Positions 45,326 through 49,580 of a stretch of 49,580 nucleotides of DNA are shown piece by piece. The stretch spans positions 1-49,580 of the forward strand of contig NZ_LR130835.1 in the NCBI RefSeq assembly GCF_900626145.1, in the 5' to 3' direction. The stretch is from Intestinimonas timonensis. GTDB taxonomy: Bacteria > Bacillota > Clostridia > Oscillospirales > Oscillospiraceae. The notes beneath the pieces are model-generated. The model did not search any database and had not been told where the DNA came from. It was given only the letters and a program-made list of their open reading frames with translations. The position numbers were made by a program, and so were the translations under genes. How positions within the stretch are numbered: the first letter of the stretch is position 1; each line of letters opens with the position of its first letter.

Positions 45326-46603
45326 TCAATCCGCCCGCAGGGCCTCTACCGGCTGAAGACCACTGGCCTTCACGGCGGGATAGAGACCGAAGATGATGCC
45401 CAGGGCCACCGAGATGAGGAAGGCCCCTACGGTGATGCCCGCGCTGGGGATCAATATGATATCAAAGTTCATCTTGCCTACGATAAGCGTACCCAGATAC
45501 CCCACGATGATGCCGAAGATGCCGCCAATGCCGCAGATCATGGCGGCTTCAATGAGGAACTGGACAATGATGCTCTTGCGCTCGGCACCGATGGCCTTGC
45601 GGATACCGATCTCCCGGGTGCGCTCGGTGACGGTGACCAGCATGATGTTCATGATGCCGATACCGCCTACCAGCAGGGAGATGGCAGCGATGCCGCCCAG
45701 GAAGCGCTGCTGGAGCTTGTCGGCCTCAGCCTGCTCATTCTGGTAGCTGGTGGGGTTGTCAATGTAGTAGTAGCCGTTGTCGTCGCTGATGAAGCCGGCC
45801 AAGAAGCCGTTGACCAGGGTGGAGACCTCCTTGAGGGACTCGGCATCCTTGGCCTTGATGATGTAGTTTTCAATGGGCTGGTTGTTGTTGAAAAGCCGGG
45901 TCATGGTGGAGGGCAGCAGGAGCATGTAGTCCTGACGGTTGATGGTGTCCTGGATCCACTGGCTCTCCTCAGAGCTGCCCACATTGACTCCGGCACTCTT
46001 GCTCTTGTAGACGCCCACGACCAGGAAGGGGGTACCGTTGATGGTGATGGTCTTGCCCACCGGGTCGGCAAAGCCGAAAAGCTCGTCGGCCACTGCGGAA
46101 CCCAGGACACACACCTGATTCTCCTTCTCTATATCCAGGTAGGATAGGTCCCTGCCCTTGGCGATCTTGTAGTCGTTGCATAGGCCATATTTGTCATTGC
46201 CCAACACGATATTGGGGTATTCGCCGGAGGACATCATGGCTCCGCCGCCCATGTTCTGCCGCTGGCGGGCAATGGTCTTGGACTCAAACTTGATGACAGG
46301 GTCGGAATAAATGTATCCAGTGGGGGAGACGCCCAGCACCAGGTCGTCCAGCTGGAGGCAGTAGTCGTAGAGGGCGGAAGCCACATCCACGCCGCCCCGG
46401 TAGGAGTAGGCGGAGACGGTGATGGTGTTGGTGCCCATGCTCTCATAGTAAGCTCTCATGGCCATATTCTGGCCTTGCGCATAGGACACCAGGATGATGA
46501 CAGCGGCCAGACCGATGATGACGCCCAGCATGGTGAGGGCGGACCGGCCCTTATTGGCCGCGATGGACTTGGCCGCCATTTTAAAGGCCTGGGAGAAATT
46601 CAA
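45326..46603 (-). CDS. MacB/FtsX-type ABC transporter permease
   Basis: 425 residues. N-terminal membrane helix (about 21-43, SALTMLGVIIGLAAVIILVS), a large extracellular domain (about 45-290) and three C-terminal helices with the FtsX pattern (LVGGIGIMNIMLVTVTERTR, then EIGIRKAIGA). Works with the ATPase at 46600 and the adaptor at 47306 to export a substrate or act as a mechanotransmitter. The ATG overlaps the ATPase stop by 4 bp. Confidence 0.94.
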   Translation of the reverse strand: MNFSQAFKMAAKSIAANKGRSALTMLGVIIGLAAVIILVSYAQGQNMAMRAYYESMGTNTITVSAYSYRGGVDVASALYDYCLQLDDLVLGVSPTGYIYSDPVIKFESKTIARQRQNMGGGAMMSSGEYPNIVLGNDKYGLCNDYKIAKGRDLSYLDIEKENQVCVLGSAVADELFGFADPVGKTITINGTPFLVVGVYKSKSAGVNVGSSEESQWIQDTINRQDYMLLLPSTMTRLFNNNQPIENYIIKAKDAESLKEVSTLVNGFLAGFISDDNGYYYIDNPTSYQNEQAEADKLQQRFLGGIAAISLLVGGIGIMNIMLVTVTERTREIGIRKAIGAERKSIIVQFLIEAAMICGIGGIFGIIVGYLGTLIVGKMNFDIILIPSAGITVGAFLISVALGIIFGLYPAVKASGLQPVEALRAD

Positions 46604-47295
46604 AGCCCTACCTCCTCTCTAGAGCCGTCGGCGATGATGTGTCCGTCGGAGAGGCGGACGATACGATCGGCGGTGGCAGCAATGCCGTTGTCGTGGGTAA
46701 TGAGGATGATGGTGGAGCCGTCCTCGTGGAGGCTGTGGAGGATCTCCAGTACCTGGCGTCCGGTCTTGGAATCCAGAGCGCCGGTGGGCTCGTCGGCCAT
46801 GATGATAGGGGGACGGGCGGCAATGGCCCGGGCGATGGCCACACGCTGCTGCTGGCCGCCGGACATTTCTGAGGGCTTGTGGTCAGCTCGTTCGGCCATG
46901 CCCACCCGCTCCAGGGACTCCATGGCCCGCTCCGCGCGCTGGCCCATACCCACCCCCTGGTAGATGAGGGGGAGCTCTACGTTCTCCCGGGCGCTGAGAG
47001 CGGGGATCAGGTTGTAGCCCTGGAAGATGAAGCCGATCTGCTTGTTGCGGATGTGAGCAAGCTGCCTGTCGGAGAGCTCGGTGACGTCGGTGCCGTCCAG
47101 GTGGTAATCCCCATAGGTGGGAATGTCCAGGCAGCCCAGGATGTTCATGAGGGTGGACTTGCCGGAGCCGGACTGGCCGATGATGGCCACGAACTCGCCC
47201 CGATCGATCTGGAGACTCACCCCATCCAGGGCACGGACCTCGCTTTCATGGCCCTCATTATATATTTTATAGAGGTTTTTGATGTCAATTAGCAT
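46600..47295 (-). CDS. MacB/LolD-type ABC transporter ATPase
   Basis: 231 residues from ATG 47295 (AAGGTGA). Walker A GQSGSGKS, Q-loop FIFQGYNLIPALSARENV, signature MSGGQQQR, Walker B IIMADEPTGALDSKTG and switch His in LITHDNG are intact. Upstream in-frame starts overlap the adaptor gene and are rejected. Overlaps the permease gene by 4 bp, indicating coupled translation. Confidence 0.95.
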   Translation of the reverse strand: MLIDIKNLYKIYNEGHESEVRALDGVSLQIDRGEFVAIIGQSGSGKSTLMNILGCLDIPTYGDYHLDGTDVTELSDRQLAHIRNKQIGFIFQGYNLIPALSARENVELPLIYQGVGMGQRAERAMESLERVGMAERADHKPSEMSGGQQQRVAIARAIAARPPIIMADEPTGALDSKTGRQVLEILHSLHEDGSTIILITHDNGIAATADRIVRLSDGHIIADGSREEVGL

Positions 47296-47305
47296 GTCGG
47301 TCACC

Positions 47306-49015
47306 TTAACCCCAACTGCTGCCCTGGTCCACGTAGTAGTTGACGAAGACCGTCTCGCCGCCCTGAAGGCCCTCCTTGATCTCCACGTTGTAGTTGTCGG
47401 AGAGACCAGTGGTGACGGGGACAGGGTAGTAACCGTCAGCCTCGGTGGGATAGGTGGGGGTCTGGCCGGGCTCCACCTCGGGGATGTCCAGCTCCACGGC
47501 ATTTTCAGGCTTCTCGTCGGCCTGGATGAAGACCACGGAGGAGGTGTTGCCGTCGGCGTCGGAGACGTACTTCACGGCCTGCATGGGCACCACCACGCAC
47601 TGGTCGGACTGGCTGGCCACGAAGGAGTAATCCAGCCACATACCGGCCAGCAGGGTGCCGGCGGAGTTGTCCACGTCCAGGGTGACGGGGTAGCTGGTCA
47701 TACCGTTGGAGCTGTTCTCACCGATGCTCATGTCGATGCTGCTGACGGTGCCCACGAAGACGTTGCCGTTGTAGTCGGTGAGATCCACGGTCATGCCGGG
47801 CTGGACGAAGGAGATGTTGCGGTCGTCCACGGTGATCTGGACCACCATGTTGGTGTTGTTGGAGATGGTGATGACGGTATCCCCGCTCTTGACCTCGGCG
47901 CCGGGGGTGAGGGTGCAGGAGGTGACGGTGCCGTCAATGGGGGCGGTGGCGTTGAAGTTGGCCAGGGCCTTCTGGGCCTCGGTGAGCTTGGTGGTGGCGT
48001 CGTCGATCTCCTTCTGCTTGGCGCGGATATCGGAGTCGATGGTGTCGGAGCCCAGGACCAGGAGGGCGTCGCCGGCGTTGACATTGGCGTAGCGCAGCAG
48101 GTTCTGGGAGAGAACGGGACCCTGGGACTCGGTGACGATCTTGCGCACCTCGTAGTACTCGGTCTCACCGTTCTGGTAGGGGTAGATGGCGGTGCCGTCG
48201 GCGGTGGTGAGGGTGGCGGAGGCGGTCATGCCCTCGGTGAGGGTGTTGGGGTTGTCAAAGACCACGATGACCTCGAAGTAGACGGAACCCTCGGGGGAGA
48301 TGTAGCTCACCTTATTGATCTTCTCCACGGTGCCGGGGAAGGTGTCCATAACGGCGGGGATGGAGACCTGAACGCTCTGGCCCACGGAGATGTCGTTCTC
48401 GTAGGCGTAGCTGAAGTAGAGGGAGAGCTTGAGCTTCTTGTCGTTGGCCAGGGTGCAGACGGCGGCGCCCTCGGAGACCTTGTCGTCGATCTGGAACTCG
48501 CTGACCTCCACCAGCTTGCCGGCAAAGGGGGCGCGGACGGTGAGGTTGTTGGCCTTCTCCACCAGGTCGGCCATGTCCTTCTGGAGATTGGTGACCTTCT
48601 CCCGGGCGGCGGCAACCTCGTCCTCGGCGGCCTGGCTGCGGATGGTATAGAGCGGCTGACCGGCGGTGACGGTGTCGCCGGCGGTGACAAAGACCTCCTG
48701 GACGGTGCCGCCCTGGGTCAGGGTGATGGCGGCCGACTCCTTGGCCTTGGCGTTGCCGGAGCCCTGGACGGTGCTCTGGATGGAGGAGATCTCAGCCACC
48801 TGGGACTGAATCTGGCTCTCGGCGTCGTTTTGAGCGGTGAGGAAGCGGTAGAGGAAGAAGCCGCCCACGCCGACGGCGGCGAGGATGATGACGGCGGCAA
48901 TGATGCTCTTGGTCCGTTTCTTCCGTTTCTGGAGCTGCTCCTTGGATTTCTGGGGTTTCTGGGGCGGCGCGGGGGTCTGAGTAGGCGCGTTGGCCTGCTG
49001 GGTCATTTCAGCCAT
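47306..49015 (-). CDS. Membrane-fusion/periplasmic-adaptor-like exporter subunit
   Basis: 569 residues. Pro/Gln/Lys-rich cytoplasmic N-terminus, one membrane helix (about 37-58, SIIAAVIILAAVGVGGFFLY), then a HlyD/MacA-type body. Two biotinyl-lipoyl-like half-motifs are seen: GGTVQEVFVTAGDTVTAGQP near 103 and APIDGTVTSCTLTPGAEVKS near 345, each followed by beta-barrel-like strands. This is longer than usual adaptors (350-420 residues) and suggests an internal duplication. First gene of the exporter operon. ATG 49015 follows GGAGGG. Confidence 0.88.
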   Translation of the reverse strand: MAEMTQQANAPTQTPAPPQKPQKSKEQLQKRKKRTKSIIAAVIILAAVGVGGFFLYRFLTAQNDAESQIQSQVAEISSIQSTVQGSGNAKAKESAAITLTQGGTVQEVFVTAGDTVTAGQPLYTIRSQAAEDEVAAAREKVTNLQKDMADLVEKANNLTVRAPFAGKLVEVSEFQIDDKVSEGAAVCTLANDKKLKLSLYFSYAYENDISVGQSVQVSIPAVMDTFPGTVEKINKVSYISPEGSVYFEVIVVFDNPNTLTEGMTASATLTTADGTAIYPYQNGETEYYEVRKIVTESQGPVLSQNLLRYANVNAGDALLVLGSDTIDSDIRAKQKEIDDATTKLTEAQKALANFNATAPIDGTVTSCTLTPGAEVKSGDTVITISNNTNMVVQITVDDRNISFVQPGMTVDLTDYNGNVFVGTVSSIDMSIGENSSNGMTSYPVTLDVDNSAGTLLAGMWLDYSFVASQSDQCVVVPMQAVKYVSDADGNTSSVVFIQADEKPENAVELDIPEVEPGQTPTYPTEADGYYPVPVTTGLSDNYNVEIKEGLQGGETVFVNYYVDQGSSWG

Positions 49016-49047
49016 AGTGTCTTCCCTCCTGATTTACTGTCCCTTTC

Positions 49048-49056
49048 ATTGTATCA
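49048..49056 (-). promoter_or_regulatory. Probable promoter of the exporter operon
   Basis: Extended -10 TGATACAAT on the minus strand (49056-49048), about 33 bp before ATG 49015. No good -35. Confidence 0.5.
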
Positions 49057-49175
49057 CGCGTCGGGACGGGCGTAATTACAATCAGATGACAAATTCTTAA
49101 GGTTTTCTGAACCTTCCGCCCGGTGGCGAAGCGGTCACCCTATAAGACGATTCAAAGGAGAGAAAAGTTACACCC

Positions 49176-49210
49176 AAAGCGAAAAAATTTCCACGCCGTA
49201 TTTTCGCTTT
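49176..49210. other. Inverted repeat AAAGCGAAAA / TTTTCGCTTT
   Basis: Perfect 10-bp arms (49176-49185 and 49201-49210) with a 15-nt spacer, followed by ATTTTATAAGG. Could be a weak terminator or part of an origin-like region. Confidence 0.4.
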
Positions 49211-49258
49211 ATTTTATAAGGAGTGAGACGGAGGACGGTTCCACTGCTCTGCAGCCGC

Positions 49259-49361
49259 TGTGGATAACACCCCTCCCGTCCTCCGTCCCGCCGCCACACC
49301 CCTCACAAATTTGCGGCGTAGTTGCACGGTAACGTACAACTTTTCCACGGGTTGTGGGATA
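49259..49361. other. Cluster of DnaA-box-like sites, possible origin flank
   Basis: TGTGGATAA (49259-49267) is a perfect DnaA box in reverse orientation. TTTTCCACG (49341-49349, 7 of 9) faces TTGTGGGAT (49352-49360) in the convergent layout common in Firmicute origins; ATTTCCACG (49187) is weaker. There is no gene from 49016 to the window end. Confidence 0.35.
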
Positions 49362-49514
49362 TTGTGAGGAGTCCTCGTTTTTGGGGCCAACAGCGGAAAT
49401 TTCCCCTGAAAAAACGGGGAACCTTTTCAAAAAGCCGCCGTCTAAGGGTTAAAAGGGCCCCTGAAACCCTGTGTAACGCTATTTTACGGTTGTGTTACAA
49501 AACCCGCCATCCCC

Positions 49515-49544
49515 TTGACGGGAGGGGGGCAAATGGGGTATCAT
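49515..49544 (+). promoter_or_regulatory. Plus-strand sigma-A promoter at the window end
   Basis: TTGACG (49515-49520), 18-bp spacer, TATCAT (49539-49544). It would transcribe a gene beyond the window. Just upstream TGTAAC and GTTACA form an inverted repeat (about 49472-49499). Confidence 0.6.
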
Positions 49545-49580
49545 GTGCCCAGAGGTGAGGGGAGTTATACGCCCGTAGCA

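Noticed and set aside
42661..49574. Identical 14-mer GTTATACGCCCGTA near 42663-42676 (minus strand) and at the window end
   Set aside because: A 14-base match between two places in 50 kb is expected by chance, and no further similarity flanks it.

Overview
The window looks like a chromosomal segment of a GC-rich, spore-forming, anaerobic Firmicute, most likely an Oscillospiraceae-type gut butyrate producer (Flavonifractor, Pseudoflavonifractor, Intestinimonas or a relative). The basis is: an alpha/beta-type small acid-soluble spore protein, a Bcd/EtfAB butyryl-CoA dehydrogenase module, an adenosylcobalamin-dependent ribonucleotide reductase, S-layer homology (SLH) proteins, a CIRCE-controlled groESL operon and strong AGGAGG ribosome binding sites. 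The genus is an inference. No tRNA, rRNA, CRISPR array, insertion sequence or intact prophage was seen.

Layout. 1-7.8 kb is acyl-CoA metabolism. A truncated acyl-CoA dehydrogenase gene leaves a sigma-54-type promoter divergently from a PAS/AAA+/Fis sigma-54 activator. A second acyl-CoA dehydrogenase is divergent from a MarR regulator. A spore protein gene follows, then the etfB-etfA-bcd operon (minus strand). 8.1-10.5 kb is a three-gene polar amino-acid ABC importer. 10.6-13.7 kb holds an SSB-like protein with two OB-folds and nrdJ, whose promoter is overlaid by two NrdR boxes 31 bp apart. 13.9-17.2 kb is a four-gene operon: DUF4342-type membrane protein, OmpR-type regulator, flavodoxin-like protein, sensor kinase. 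17.4-21.7 kb holds a secreted protein, a cysteine desulfurase-family enzyme and a CstA-family transporter. 22.1-27.8 kb is groES-groEL, a lipid kinase, a small HTH regulator, a WG-repeat/SLH protein and an RNA methyltransferase. 28.0-29.4 kb is an NfeD/SPFH membrane pair. 29.5-31.6 kb is proB-proA.

31.9-38.1 kb carries trmL and then the lower-glycolysis cluster pgk-tpiA-gpmI-eno (plus strand). The gaps between these genes are unusually long and full of palindromes. The gpmI-eno gap holds a second copy of the gpmI 3' end. Downstream of eno the last 54 bp of the gene, its terminator and a hairpin are repeated in a tandem array with an exact 235-bp period. Two of these copies form in-frame 33-codon ORFs ending in an enolase C-terminus. 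An orphan phage-tail-like gene follows. This is the least explained part of the window.

39.7-49.0 kb (minus strand) is cell envelope: two large SLH proteins separated by a small island with paired TGGTAGCA repeats and two same-direction terminators, then a MacAB-like exporter (adaptor, ATPase, permease). The last ~500 bp has no gene. It carries one perfect DnaA box, weaker ones and a plus-strand promoter at the edge, so it could be the flank of a replication origin; this cannot be decided from the window.
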